Part shown: positions 42,259 to 51,964 of the stretch, piece by piece | How positions within the stretch are numbered: position 1 is the stretch's first letter | How the letters are laid out: every line of letters starts with the position of its first letter | DNA from: Streptomyces sp. A2-16 | GTDB taxonomy: Bacteria > Actinomycetota > Actinomycetes > Streptomycetales > Streptomycetaceae | Assembly (NCBI RefSeq): GCF_018128905.1 | Contig: NZ_CP063808.1 | Location: 434,001-498,000, forward strand | Direction: 5' to 3' | DNA: 64,000 nt | The notes under the pieces: generated by a model | The model's input: only the letters and a program-made list of their open reading frames with translations | Database searches by the model: none | Told to the model about the DNA's origin: nothing | Program-made: the position numbers and the translations under genes

Positions 42259-43367
42259 ATGGAGACCGTGACCGCAGCCGTCACACCTGAAGGGCAGCCC
42301 GCCGCCGGAGGGCGGCCGGGACAGCCGTTGATCGTCACGGAGGACGAGGACCTGCTCGACGACCTGCTGCGGCTGTGCGCGGCGGCCGGGGCCAAGGCCG
42401 AGGTCCACCACGGAGTGCCGGAGCCCAGAGGCAGCTGGGAGGCCGCCCCGCTCGTCCTGGTCGGCGACGACGCCGCACGACGTGTGCGCGGGGCCGCCCG
42501 CAGGCGCGGAGTGGTGCTCGTGGGCCGGGACCAGGACGACTCCGGGGTGTGGAAGCGGGCCGTCGAGATCGGCGCCGACCACGTCCTGATGCTGCCCGAC
42601 GGCGAGCAGTGGCTGGTCGACCGGATCGCCGACGTCACCGAGGGCGTCGGCCGGCCCGCCCTCACCGTCGGCGTCATCGGCGGACGCGGCGGGGCCGGAG
42701 CCTCCACGCTCGCGTGCGCCCTCGCCGTCACCTCCGCGCGTGAGGGCCTGCGCACACTCCTCGTGGACGCAGATCCGCTGGGCGGCGGACTCGACGTACT
42801 CCTCGGCGGAGAGAGCACCGAAGGGCTGCGATGGCCCGCGTTCGCCGCCTCGCGCGGCCGGGTCGGCGGCGGCGCCCTGGAGGAGTCGCTGCCACGGCTG
42901 CACTCGCTGCGGGTGCTGAGCTGGGACCGCGGCGACCGCATCGCCGTCCCGCCCCAGGCCGTGCGGGCGGTGCTCGCCGCGGCCCGGCGCCGGGGCGGCA
43001 CCGTCGTCGTCGACCTGCCCCGCCGCCTCGACGACGGCGTCGCCGAGGCACTCGCCCAGATCGACCTGGGGATCCTCGTGGTCCCCGCCGAACTGCGCGC
43101 CGTCGCCGCGGCCGGCCGGGTGGCCTCGGCGGTCGGCATGGTCCTGCGCGATCTGAGGGTGGCGGTACGCGGCCCCTACGCACCCGGACTCGACGACCGC
43201 GAGGTGGCCCGTCTGCTGGGACTTCCCCTGGTGGGCGAGATCCCGGTCGAGTCGGGTCTCCAGCGGGCCCAGGGGAGCGGATCACCACCGGGGGCTGCCG
43301 TGCGGGGGCCGCTGGCGCGGTTCTGCAAGGACTTCTGGGAGCGCGCGCTGACGGAGGCGGGAGCGGC

Positions 43368-43371
<4 letters not shown>
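42259..43371 (+). CDS. ssd: Septum site-determining protein Ssd (CpaE-like)
   Basis: A 370-residue protein with an N-terminal receiver-like region (LIVTEDEDLLDDLLRLC, residues 24-40) and a C-terminal MinD/CpaE ATPase fold. The P-loop reads GGRGGAGAST (residues 141-150): both lysines of the deviant Walker A motif are missing, while VDADPLGGGLDVLLGG is retained. ATP hydrolysis is therefore doubtful. The family includes M. tuberculosis Ssd (Rv3660c), whose overproduction blocks septation, and CpaE proteins that localise Tad pili. It heads the Tad operon, overlapping tadA by ATGA, so localisation of the Tad machine is a likely job. Confidence 0.88.
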
Positions 43372-44822
<1,451 letters not shown>

Positions 44823-44921
44823 CCCGGGGGGATCGGGGCCGGCTTGAGGGTGACGGGACGGCTCGGACGGTGATGGGCCGGTTGGCCGGTGACGGGACGG
44901 CTCGGGCGGTGGGAGGACGTG

Positions 44922-46013
44922 GTGATCGGGATGGGGGAGATGTCGGTGGTGTCGACGGGTGTGGCCGTGGGGTGCCTCGGGGCGGCTGTGTGGCTGTGGG
45001 GCGGGCGGCGCTCCGGGATGCGGCGGGCGCAGGTGCTGCTGGCGGGCGGCGGGGTGGTGGGAGCCGGGCCTGCGCCATGGCTGCGAGTGGCTGGGGAGCT
45101 GCAGCGGGTCCGTCGGCGGCTGGGGTTCGAGTGGTGGGCGGTGGCCGCCGGGTTGGTGCTCGCCGTGCTGGGGGCCTCGGTGCTGCCGGTCGTGGCGGGG
45201 GCGGCCGGGGTGCCGTTGCTGCGGCGGGTGCGGCTGGCCCGGGAGGAGCGTCGGGTGCGTGAGCGACGGGCCGACGCGGTGATCGCGCTGTGCGCGGTGG
45301 TCGCCGGGGAGGTACGGGCGGGGCGGCAGCCGGGGGAGGCGCTGGTGCGGGGGGTGCGGGACTTCGAGAGGGCGGGAGACGGCGGTCCTGGGGGAGCGGG
45401 TGGGGTCCGTTCGGGTGGGGCCGGAGGCGGGGGCGTGGGAGACGTCGGGGTCGGCTCGGGTGGGGCCGGAGGCGGGCGCGTGGGAGACGTCGGGGTCGGC
45501 TCGGGTGGGGCCGGGGCCGGAGACTCGGGAGACGTCCGGGGCGGTTCGGTCGGGTCCAGTCCTGGAGCGTCGGCGTTCGGTGGGATCGGGGAGACACAGG
45601 CCGCCGTGCTGGCGGCGGCCCGGTTCGGCGGGGATGTTCCGGGCGCGCTCGCTGCGGCGGCCCGCCGGCCCGGTGCCGAGGGACTGCTGGGGCTTGCCGC
45701 GTGCTGGCGGGTGGCCGTGGACCAGGGCGCGGGGCTCGCGGCCGGCCTCGATCGGCTCGAAGGGGCGTTGCGGGCCGAGCGTGACCAACGGGCCGACCTG
45801 CGCGCCCAGTTGGCGGGAGCAAGGTCCACGGCGTGGATGCTCGCCGGGCTGCCGGTGCTGGGGCTGGGCCTCGGTGCCGCGCTCGGCGCCGATCCCCTGC
45901 ACGTCCTGCTGCACACCGGGACCGGGCTGGGCTGTCTGCTGGTCGGTGGCCTGCTGGAGGGCGTCGGGATGTGGTGGGCGACGCGGATCGTACGGGGAGC
46001 CGAGGCGGCATGA
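44922..46013 (+). CDS. tadB: TadB-like type II secretion F domain protein
   Basis: A 363-residue membrane protein with GspF/TadB topology: hydrophobic segments near the N-terminus, around residues 75-100, and two near the C-terminus, with a cytoplasmic helical domain between. VIALCAVVAGEVRAGRQPGEAL and later CWRVAVDQGAGLAAGLDRL are the two GspF motifs. Between them a Gly-rich insertion of about 55 residues arises from a 45-bp tandem repeat. GTG 44922 has GGGAGGA five bases upstream. It overlaps tadC by ATGA. TadB and TadC form the platform on which the ATPase acts. Confidence 0.87.
   Translation: MIGMGEMSVVSTGVAVGCLGAAVWLWGGRRSGMRRAQVLLAGGGVVGAGPAPWLRVAGELQRVRRRLGFEWWAVAAGLVLAVLGASVLPVVAGAAGVPLLRRVRLAREERRVRERRADAVIALCAVVAGEVRAGRQPGEALVRGVRDFERAGDGGPGGAGGVRSGGAGGGGVGDVGVGSGGAGGGRVGDVGVGSGGAGAGDSGDVRGGSVGSSPGASAFGGIGETQAAVLAAARFGGDVPGALAAAARRPGAEGLLGLAACWRVAVDQGAGLAAGLDRLEGALRAERDQRADLRAQLAGARSTAWMLAGLPVLGLGLGAALGADPLHVLLHTGTGLGCLLVGGLLEGVGMWWATRIVRGAEAA
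45411..45545 (+). repeat. 45-bp tandem repeat in tadB (3 copies)
   Basis: Copies start at 45411, 45456 and 45501. The first two are nearly identical; the third is diverged. Each encodes a 15-residue Ser/Gly/Val-rich unit such as SGGAGGGGVGDVGVG, inserted between conserved GspF motifs. Confidence 0.9.
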
Positions 46014-46816
46014 GCGCGGAAGTTGTCCACAGGCTGGGGGTAGTGCTGGGAACCGCGCTGGCGGTCGCCTGGTTCGCCCGGTGGGCCGCGCAGGTGCGGC
46101 GTGAGCGGAGACTGCGGCGACGGCTCGGAGCGCTGCTTGCCGCCGCGGAGGCCGGGGTCGAGGGCCCGCGCTTCGAAGGGCGGGAGTTCGCGCGACGGTG
46201 GCTGCCCGTGCTCGGCGTCGGGTGTTCCGGCTGGGTCCTGGTCGGCGGAGTCGCCGGTGTCGTGGTCGGACTGGTCGTCGCGGCGGGCTTGTGGCGGTGG
46301 CGGTGGCGGCTTCGGCAGAGCGCCGGTGCCGGTGCCGGTGCCGGTGCCGGAGAGGTTGACGCGCGCGAGGCGGCTCGGCAACTGCCGCTCGCCGCCGATC
46401 TGCTGGCCGCCTGCATCGCGGCGGGCGCCGGCCCCGTGATCGCGGCACAGGCTGTCGGCGAGGCACTGGGCGGTCCGGTGGGAGAGGGACTCGCGCGCGG
46501 GGCGGCGGAGGTACGCCTCGGCGGTGCACCGGGCGAGGCCTGGCGAAAGCTCGCCTCCACACCGGGCGCCGGGGCGCTGGCCCGGCTGCTGGAGCGCGCC
46601 GACGTGACCGGGGTGCCCGCGGCCGGACCGGTCGCCGGGCTCGCGGCTGACGCCCGCGCCGACTGGGGGCGTGCCGCGACGGCCCGGGCTCGGAAGGCCG
46701 CCGTGCTGGTCACCGCGCCGGTGGGGCTGTGTTTCCTGCCCGCGTTCATCGCGGTCGGCGTGCTGCCGATCGTGATCGGGCTCGCGGGAGGAGTGCTGGG
46801 AGGGGGTGGGCGATGA
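46010..46816 (+). CDS. tadC: TadC-like type II secretion F domain protein
   Basis: A 268-residue platform protein partner of TadB. Hydrophobic segments lie near residues 8-24, 65-95 and at the C-terminus (LCFLPAFIAVGVLPIVIGLA). The GspF motif is REAARQLPLAADLLAACIAA, followed by RLGGAPGEAWRKLA. A short Gly-Ala dipeptide run from repeated GGTGCC units precedes the motif. Its first codons contain a second TTGTCCACA DnaA-box sequence (46023-46031). Coupled to tadB by ATGA; 150 bases separate it from the pilin gene. Confidence 0.87.
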   Translation: MSAEVVHRLGVVLGTALAVAWFARWAAQVRRERRLRRRLGALLAAAEAGVEGPRFEGREFARRWLPVLGVGCSGWVLVGGVAGVVVGLVVAAGLWRWRWRLRQSAGAGAGAGAGEVDAREAARQLPLAADLLAACIAAGAGPVIAAQAVGEALGGPVGEGLARGAAEVRLGGAPGEAWRKLASTPGAGALARLLERADVTGVPAAGPVAGLAADARADWGRAATARARKAAVLVTAPVGLCFLPAFIAVGVLPIVIGLAGGVLGGGGR

Positions 46817-46970
46817 CGGCGGACGGGTGGTGAGCCGGGTTTGTCGGATGAGCCGGGTGCGTCGGCAGACAGGCGAGCAGGTGCACGAGCGGTCGGGCGA
46901 GAAGCCGGACGCGCGGTCGGACGAGCTGTCGGACCGCTGATCAACGGGACTGAACCTTACGGGGGTTGAG

Positions 46971-47192
46971 ATGTACAAGGCAGTACGGGCGCGGATGCGG
47001 GCCCTGGTGTGCAGGACGGTGTGCCGGGCGCGGTCGATGCGCGGGGACGACGGAATGGTCACCTCCGAGTACGCGATGGGGATTGTCGCGGCGGTGGCGT
47101 TCGCGGTGGTGCTCTACAAGGTGGTGACGAGCGGGACCGTCAGCGCGGAACTCGAGGCCATCGTGAAGAGGGCGCTCGATGCGGAGGCGTGA
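46971..47192 (+). CDS. Flp/Tad-type pilin (DUF4244)
   Basis: A 73-residue class IV-like pilin. The prepilin motif is DDG-MVTSEYAMG: cleavage after Gly28 would leave Met as residue 1 and Glu at +5, followed by a hydrophobic helix (IVAAVAFAVVLYKVV) and a short tail. The basic leader is 28 residues. It is the presumed structural subunit of the Tad pilus encoded by this cluster. The TadE-like gene begins 14 bases before its end. Confidence 0.88.
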   Translation: MYKAVRARMRALVCRTVCRARSMRGDDGMVTSEYAMGIVAAVAFAVVLYKVVTSGTVSAELEAIVKRALDAEA

Positions 47193-47544
47193 AGGGGCGG
47201 CGGACCAGGGGTTCGTGACGGCGGAGTCGGCCATGGTGCTGCCCGTTCTGGTGATGTTCGCGATGGCGCTGGTGTGGGGGCTGCTCGTGGTGGCCGCGCA
47301 GATCCAGTGCGTGGATGCGGCCAGGACGGGAGCCCGCGCGGCGGCTCGCGAGGACCCCGACGAGGCGGTCGTCCGGGTGGTTCGGGACACGGCACCGCGC
47401 GACGCGCAGGTGACGGTCGCCCGGGAGGGCGACCGGGTCCGTGTCGTGGTCGTGGCGAGGCCACCCGCGCTGCACGGTCTGCCCTTCGAGGTGCGGGAGG
47501 AGGCCGTGGCGCTGGTGGAGGCGACGGTGGGGGAAGGGGGCTGA
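47179..47544 (+). CDS. TadE-like pseudopilin
   Basis: A 121-residue minor pilin. ADQG-FVTAESAMVLPVL shows the prepilin cleavage site with Glu at +5 and a hydrophobic helix. The periplasmic/extracellular part has a VDAARTGARAAARED segment typical of TadE proteins. It overlaps the pilin gene by 14 bases and precedes the Rv3654c-like gene by 8 bases. Probably an accessory subunit of the same pilus or secretion system. Confidence 0.87.
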   Translation: MRRREGAADQGFVTAESAMVLPVLVMFAMALVWGLLVVAAQIQCVDAARTGARAAAREDPDEAVVRVVRDTAPRDAQVTVAREGDRVRVVVVARPPALHGLPFEVREEAVALVEATVGEGG

Positions 47545-47552
47545 GGAGGGGG

Positions 47553-48299
47553 ATGAAGGGGAATCAGGGACGGCGTCCTGGAGCACGGTTCGCCACCGTG
47601 CGGTCGGGGATCGGGCGCGCAGGAATCGGCCGTGCAGGGGGCGATCGGTCCGCCGGTCAGTGGTTCGACCGGGTCCGCCGCGCTGCCGTCCGGTTCGTCG
47701 GCGGGCATGTCGCCGCCGGCCGTTCGGACCGGGGTTCTGCCACCGTCTGGAGTGTCGGTGCCATCGCGGTGCTGTGCGTGGTGTTCGGGTTCGTGCTGGC
47801 TCTCGGGCAGGCCGTCGTCGTACGGCATCGGGCGGCCGGCGGTGCGGATCTCGCGGCGCTCGCGGCCGCGGACCACTGGGCCGACGGGCCCGCGGCGGCC
47901 TGCGCCCGGGCTGGTGAGGTGGCGCGGAACCAGAATGCGCGGCTCGTGAGGTGCGCGCTGGTCGGCGAGGTCTCGGACGTGACGGCGGCCTCGGGACGGG
48001 GGCCGTTCACGGCGGAGGTCAGGGCACGGGCGGGACCTGCGGGGCCGGTTCCGCCAATGGCTCCGGTTCCGCCAAAGGCGCCGCTTCCGCCAGCCCTAGA
48101 GGGCGCTGCGGTTACGTCTTCTCGGGGCTGGAGCCCGCCGCGCCCTGGAGGTCCGGCCGCTCCGGGGAGCCGGGATCCGGGATTCCAGGGGGTGCTCCCT
48201 CCTGAGCCCCGGCGCGCCCTTCCTCCGGCACCTCGTGGGGCACCGTCCCCGGCGCCCCGGAGACTCCCTCCTCCGGCGCCCCCCGCAACAGCACCGTGA
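47553..48299 (+). CDS. Rv3654c-family TadE-like protein with Pro-rich tail
   Basis: A 248-residue protein. After a 60-residue basic leader comes DRGSATVWSVGAIAVLCVVF and a region (AAGGADLAALAAADHW, CARAGEVARNQNARLVRC) diagnostic of the Rv3654c family of TadE-like proteins. GAGGAGGGGG precedes ATG 47553. The conserved domain ends near residue 165. The remaining ~80 residues are Pro/Ala/Arg-rich, and the last 188 bases are antisense to the 3' end of the helicase gene. The tail may result from loss of the original stop codon. Confidence 0.83.
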   Translation: MKGNQGRRPGARFATVRSGIGRAGIGRAGGDRSAGQWFDRVRRAAVRFVGGHVAAGRSDRGSATVWSVGAIAVLCVVFGFVLALGQAVVVRHRAAGGADLAALAAADHWADGPAAACARAGEVARNQNARLVRCALVGEVSDVTAASGRGPFTAEVRARAGPAGPVPPMAPVPPKAPLPPALEGAAVTSSRGWSPPRPGGPAAPGSRDPGFQGVLPPEPRRALPPAPRGAPSPAPRRLPPPAPPATAP

Positions 48300-50718
48300 G
48301 GAGGCGTACCGCCCCCCTCTTGTGCAGCGGGTCATTGCCGTTGCCGCACTTGGGGGACTGGATGCAGGACGGGCAGCCGGCGTCGCACTCGCAGGAGGCG
48401 ATGGCCTGGCGGGTGGCGGTGAGCCAGGCGCGGGCGGTGTGGAAGGCGCGCTCCGCGAAGCCCGCGCCGCCCGGGTGGCCGTCGTAGACGAAGACCGTGG
48501 GGAGGAGCGTGTCGGGGTGGAGGGGGATGGAGACCCCGCCGATGTCCCAGCGGTCGCAGGTCGCGAAGAGCGGGAGGAGGCCGATGGAGGCGTGTTCCGC
48601 GGCGTGCAGGGCGCCGCCGAGGATCTCCGGGTTGATCCGGGCCTCGTCGAGCTGGTCCTCGGTGACCGTCCACCACACCGCGCGGGTGCGCAGCGTACGA
48701 GGAGGGAGGTCCAGTTTCGTCTCGCCCAGTACTTCACCGGTGATGAGGCGTCTGCGGAGGAAGGAGACGACCTGGTTGGTGACCTCGACGGAGCCGTAGC
48801 ACAACCGGCCTTCGCCCCAGGGCACTTCGACGTCCGTCTCGAGGACGGAGATCGCCGTCGTGTCGCGGGCGACCGTCGAGTAGGACGGGTTCGCCTCCTC
48901 GACCAGGGCGACCGAGTCCTCCAGGTCCAGCGAGCGGACGAGATAGGTGCGCCCCTGGTGGAGGTGGACCGCGCCCTCGTGGACGGCGGTGTGGGCGGAG
49001 CCCGCGTCGACCGTGCCGAGGAGGCGGCCGGTGCCCGACTCGACGATCTGGATGGGACGGCCGCCCTCCCCGCGGATGTCGGTGAGGTCGGCGGCCCGCT
49101 CCCGACGGGTCCAGTGCCAGGCCTTGGTGCGGCGGCGCAGCAGCTTCGCGGACTCCAGCTGCCCCAGCAGGCTCTCGGTCTCCGGCCCGAACAACTCCAT
49201 GTCCTCGTCGGTCAACGGCAGTTCCGCCGCGGCCGCGCACAGGTGCGGGGCGAGGACGTACGGGTTGTCGGGGTCCAGGACCGTGGACTCCACCGGCCGG
49301 TCGAAGAGGGCCTCGGGGTGGTGGACGAGGTAGGTGTCCAGGGGGTCGTCGCGGGCCACGAGGACCGCCAGGGCGCCCTGGCCGGCCCGTCCGGCCCGGC
49401 CGGCCTGCTGCCACAGGGACGCGCGCGTGCCGGGGTAGCCGCAGATCAGTACGGCGTCCAGTCCCGAGACGTCGATGCCGAGTTCCAGAGCCGAGGTGGC
49501 GGCCAGGCCCAGCAGTTCTCCCGAGTGCAGGGCCTGTTCCAGGGCGCGGCGCTCCTCGGGGAGATAGCCGCCGCGGTACGCCGCCACGCGTCGGGCCAGG
49601 GAGCGGTCGACCTCGGCCAGCCGTTCCTGGGCGATCACGGAGATCAGCTCGGCGCCGCGCCGGGAGCGCACGAAGGCGACCGAGCGCACGCCCTGCACGG
49701 CGAGGTCGGTGAGGAGGTCCGCCGTCTCCGCGGTGGCGGTGCGGCGGACCGGGGCGCCCTTCTCGCCCTGCATCTCGGTGAGCGGGGGCTCCCAGAGGGC
49801 AAACACCAGTTCGCCGCGGGGGGAGGCGTCGTCGGCGACCTCGACCACCGGCAGGCCGGTCAGGCGGCGGGCGGCGACCGACGGCTCGGCGGCGGTCGCG
49901 GAGGCCAGCAGGAAGACGGGGGAGGCGCCGTAGCGGGCGCAGAGGCGGCGCAGACGGCGCAGCACCTGGGCGACATGGGAGCCGAACACGCCCCGGTAGG
50001 TGTGGCACTCGTCGATGACGACGTACTTGAGCGCCTTCAGGAAGGAGGACCAGCGGGAGTGGGACGGGAGTATCCCGCGGTGCAGCATGTCCGGATTGGT
50101 CAGCACGTAGTTGGCGTACTGGCGGATCCACTCGCGTTCCTCGAACGGCGTGTCGCCGTCGTAGACCGCGGGACGCACGGAATTGCCCAGCGGTTGTGAA
50201 AGTTCCTTCACCGAGCGGCACTGGTCCGCTGCCAGGGCCTTCGTCGGGGACAGGTAGAGCGTGGTGGCACCGCGGCCGTTCGGGGCCTCGGAGCCGTCCA
50301 GGAGGGTGGACAGGACCGGCACGAGGTACGCCAGGGACTTGCCGGAGGCGGTGCCGGTGGCGACGACGACCGACTCGCCGTCCAGGGCGTGCTCGGCCGC
50401 GCGTGCCTGGTGGGCCCAGGGGTGCTCGATGCCGCACGCCTGGACGGCCGCGATGACCTCGGGGCGGATCCGGTCGGGCCAGACGGCATGGCGACCCGCA
50501 CGTGGGGGCAAGTGCTCCGTATGAGTGATGCGCGCAGACCGGCTCGGCCCGGCGGCGAGCCGGTCCAGAACCGTGCTCGGCGCGGGGCGGGGACCGGCGT
50601 CCGTCGAGGGTCGATCGGATCGGAGATTCTTGGCCATCGGCACCGAGTGTGTCACTGGCGTGACGGACAATGGGACCAAGGCGTCGTGCACGCCTGCCGG
50701 TAAGTGATTGAATGCCAT
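48112..50718 (-). CDS. DEAD/DEAH-box helicase with DUF1998/MZB domain
   Basis: An 868-residue superfamily 2 helicase. Motif I is GTASGKS, motif II VIDECHTYRG, motif VI QQAGRAGRAG. The C-terminal MZB domain holds a four-cysteine cluster (CECDAGCPSCIQSPKC) as in MrfA of B. subtilis and its relatives, which act in DNA repair of crosslinks. The last ~55 residues are a low-complexity Glu/Pro/Gly tail, antisense to the Rv3654c-like gene. ATG 50718 is consistent with related proteins, although no strong ribosome binding site is seen. Divergent from bldG with 80 bases between starts. Confidence 0.9.
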   Translation of the reverse strand: MAFNHLPAGVHDALVPLSVTPVTHSVPMAKNLRSDRPSTDAGPRPAPSTVLDRLAAGPSRSARITHTEHLPPRAGRHAVWPDRIRPEVIAAVQACGIEHPWAHQARAAEHALDGESVVVATGTASGKSLAYLVPVLSTLLDGSEAPNGRGATTLYLSPTKALAADQCRSVKELSQPLGNSVRPAVYDGDTPFEEREWIRQYANYVLTNPDMLHRGILPSHSRWSSFLKALKYVVIDECHTYRGVFGSHVAQVLRRLRRLCARYGASPVFLLASATAAEPSVAARRLTGLPVVEVADDASPRGELVFALWEPPLTEMQGEKGAPVRRTATAETADLLTDLAVQGVRSVAFVRSRRGAELISVIAQERLAEVDRSLARRVAAYRGGYLPEERRALEQALHSGELLGLAATSALELGIDVSGLDAVLICGYPGTRASLWQQAGRAGRAGQGALAVLVARDDPLDTYLVHHPEALFDRPVESTVLDPDNPYVLAPHLCAAAAELPLTDEDMELFGPETESLLGQLESAKLLRRRTKAWHWTRRERAADLTDIRGEGGRPIQIVESGTGRLLGTVDAGSAHTAVHEGAVHLHQGRTYLVRSLDLEDSVALVEEANPSYSTVARDTTAISVLETDVEVPWGEGRLCYGSVEVTNQVVSFLRRRLITGEVLGETKLDLPPRTLRTRAVWWTVTEDQLDEARINPEILGGALHAAEHASIGLLPLFATCDRWDIGGVSIPLHPDTLLPTVFVYDGHPGGAGFAERAFHTARAWLTATRQAIASCECDAGCPSCIQSPKCGNGNDPLHKRGAVRLLTVLLRGAPEEGVSGAPGTVPHEVPEEGRAGAQEGAPPGIPDPGSPERPDLQGAAGSSPEKT

Positions 50719-50798
50719 CGCGGCTGGCGAACCGTCCCGGGGGCTCTGCCGAGGTGTCCCGAGGGGCGACCGCTCGATAGCAAGGTGCTGGAGGATCC

Positions 50799-51140
50799 GT
50801 GGACCTGTCCCTGTCGACCGAGACCGTCGGCGATCGCACGATCGTCAGGGTCGGTGGCGAAATCGACGTATATACCGCGCCCAAGCTGCGCGAGCAGCTG
50901 GTCGAGCTGGTGAACGACGGCAGTTTCCACCTTGTCGTCGACATGGAGGGCGTGGACTTCCTCGACTCCACCGGACTCGGCGTGCTGGTCGGCGGCCTGA
51001 AGCGTGTGCGTGCCCATGAGGGCTCGCTGCGCCTGGTCTGCAACCAGGAGCGCATTCTCAAGATCTTCCGTATCACCGGCCTCACCAAGGTGTTCCCGAT
51101 CCACACCTCGGTCGAGGAAGCGGTGGCGGCGACCGACTGA
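50799..51140 (+). CDS. bldG: Anti-sigma factor antagonist BldG
   Basis: A 113-residue STAS-domain protein identical in length to S. coelicolor BldG. The phosphorylation site Ser57 lies in [16 protein letters not shown] 50799 follows GGAGGA. BldG is needed for aerial mycelium and antibiotic production and acts through partner switching with RsbW-type kinases (including UshX/RsbA regulators of SigH), being phosphorylated by them. The adjacent ATPase gene may encode one partner. Confidence 0.96.
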   Translation: MDLSLSTETVGDRTIVRVGGEIDVYTAPKLREQLVELVNDGSFHLVVDMEGVDFLDSTGLGVLVGGLKRVRAHEGSLRLVCNQERILKIFRITGLTKVFPIHTSVEEAVAATD

Positions 51141-51260
51141 CCTGATTCCCGGGCCCGTGCCCGGATCGGCAGAAGGACGTCGGTAGAAGCAAAAGGAGGG
51201 GGTCCGGGCTTTCGGCGGCCCGGTCCCTCGACAGCACGCCCGTAGTTCCGAGGGGGACGC

Positions 51261-51698
51261 ATGGCCACCGTTGAACTCCGTTTCAGCGCGCTGCCCGAGC
51301 ATGTCAGGACCGCCCGACTGGTGGCGGCAGCGGTGGCGCGCAGGTCCGGAGTGGACGAGGCCGTCCTCGACGAGGTCAGGCTCGCCGTCGGCGAGGCCTG
51401 TACCCGTGCCGTCGGACTGCACCAGAGCGGCGGCATCAGCGCGCCGGTCAAGGTGCTGCTGATCGAGGAGGAGAAGCAGTTCTCCATCGAGGTCGGCGAC
51501 GAGGCGCCGCGTTCGGCCCCGGGCGACCGGGCATCGGGCGCGCCGGGTGAGGACCACGACGTGGAGACCGAGGAGGACGAGATGGGCCTCGCGGTCATCA
51601 GCGGCCTCGTCGACGACGTCGAGGTCACCGCAGGGGAGCACGGCGGACAGATCCGTATGACCTGGCCGACCACGCCGCCGGCCGCGACGCTTCCCTGA
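51261..51698 (+). CDS. RsbW-like ATP-binding anti-sigma factor protein
   Basis: A 145-residue GHKL ATPase-fold protein of the RsbW/SpoIIAB type. The N-box region reads RLAVGEACTRAV; the usual Asn that binds Mg-ATP (EACTNA in RsbW) is Arg here. The G1 region is EEDEMGLAVISGLVDDV. An acidic insertion (about residues 85-107) separates them. Kinase activity is therefore doubtful, but binding to BldG or a sigma factor remains plausible. In S. coelicolor the corresponding gene follows bldG (SCO3548). Confidence 0.88.
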   Translation: MATVELRFSALPEHVRTARLVAAAVARRSGVDEAVLDEVRLAVGEACTRAVGLHQSGGISAPVKVLLIEEEKQFSIEVGDEAPRSAPGDRASGAPGEDHDVETEEDEMGLAVISGLVDDVEVTAGEHGGQIRMTWPTTPPAATLP

Positions 51699-51720
51699 CT
51701 CGCACCGCGTTTTCTTGCAC

Positions 51721-51749
51721 CGAAGGGCCCTACCCGTTAGGGCCCTTCG
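51721..51749 (+). terminator. Terminator after the RsbW-like gene
   Basis: CGAAGGGCCCTA (51721-51732) pairs exactly with TAGGGCCCTTCG (51738-51749) around a 5-base loop, 22 bases after the stop codon. Confidence 0.85.
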
Positions 51750-51790
51750 GCATGTCACGGGGCCCTTTCTGTGCCTACAGTGGTCTGTGC

Positions 51791-51837
51791 ATCCATTTCG
51801 TGAAGCAATTCACGATCTAGCAAATGGATCACAATGC
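51791..51837. promoter_or_regulatory. Nested inverted repeats upstream of hppA
   Basis: ATCCATTT (51791-51798) pairs with AAATGGAT (51822-51829). Inside it CGTGAA (51799-51804) pairs with TTCACG (51809-51814) around GCAA. The right part continues as AAATGGATCACAATGC, shared with the SulP-CA upstream region. The whole lies about 130 bases before the hppA start and may be an operator or RNA leader structure. Confidence 0.5.
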
Positions 51838-51964
51838 CTTCGAGGCATTACTTCTTTCAGGTTCCGTAAAGGCTAATTCCGTTTACCGCGCCCTGTTTTG
51901 ATCACGGCGGGGTACCTACAATCCGTCCACATCTTGAGCTCAGCCCAAGCGTCAAGGAGGACGA

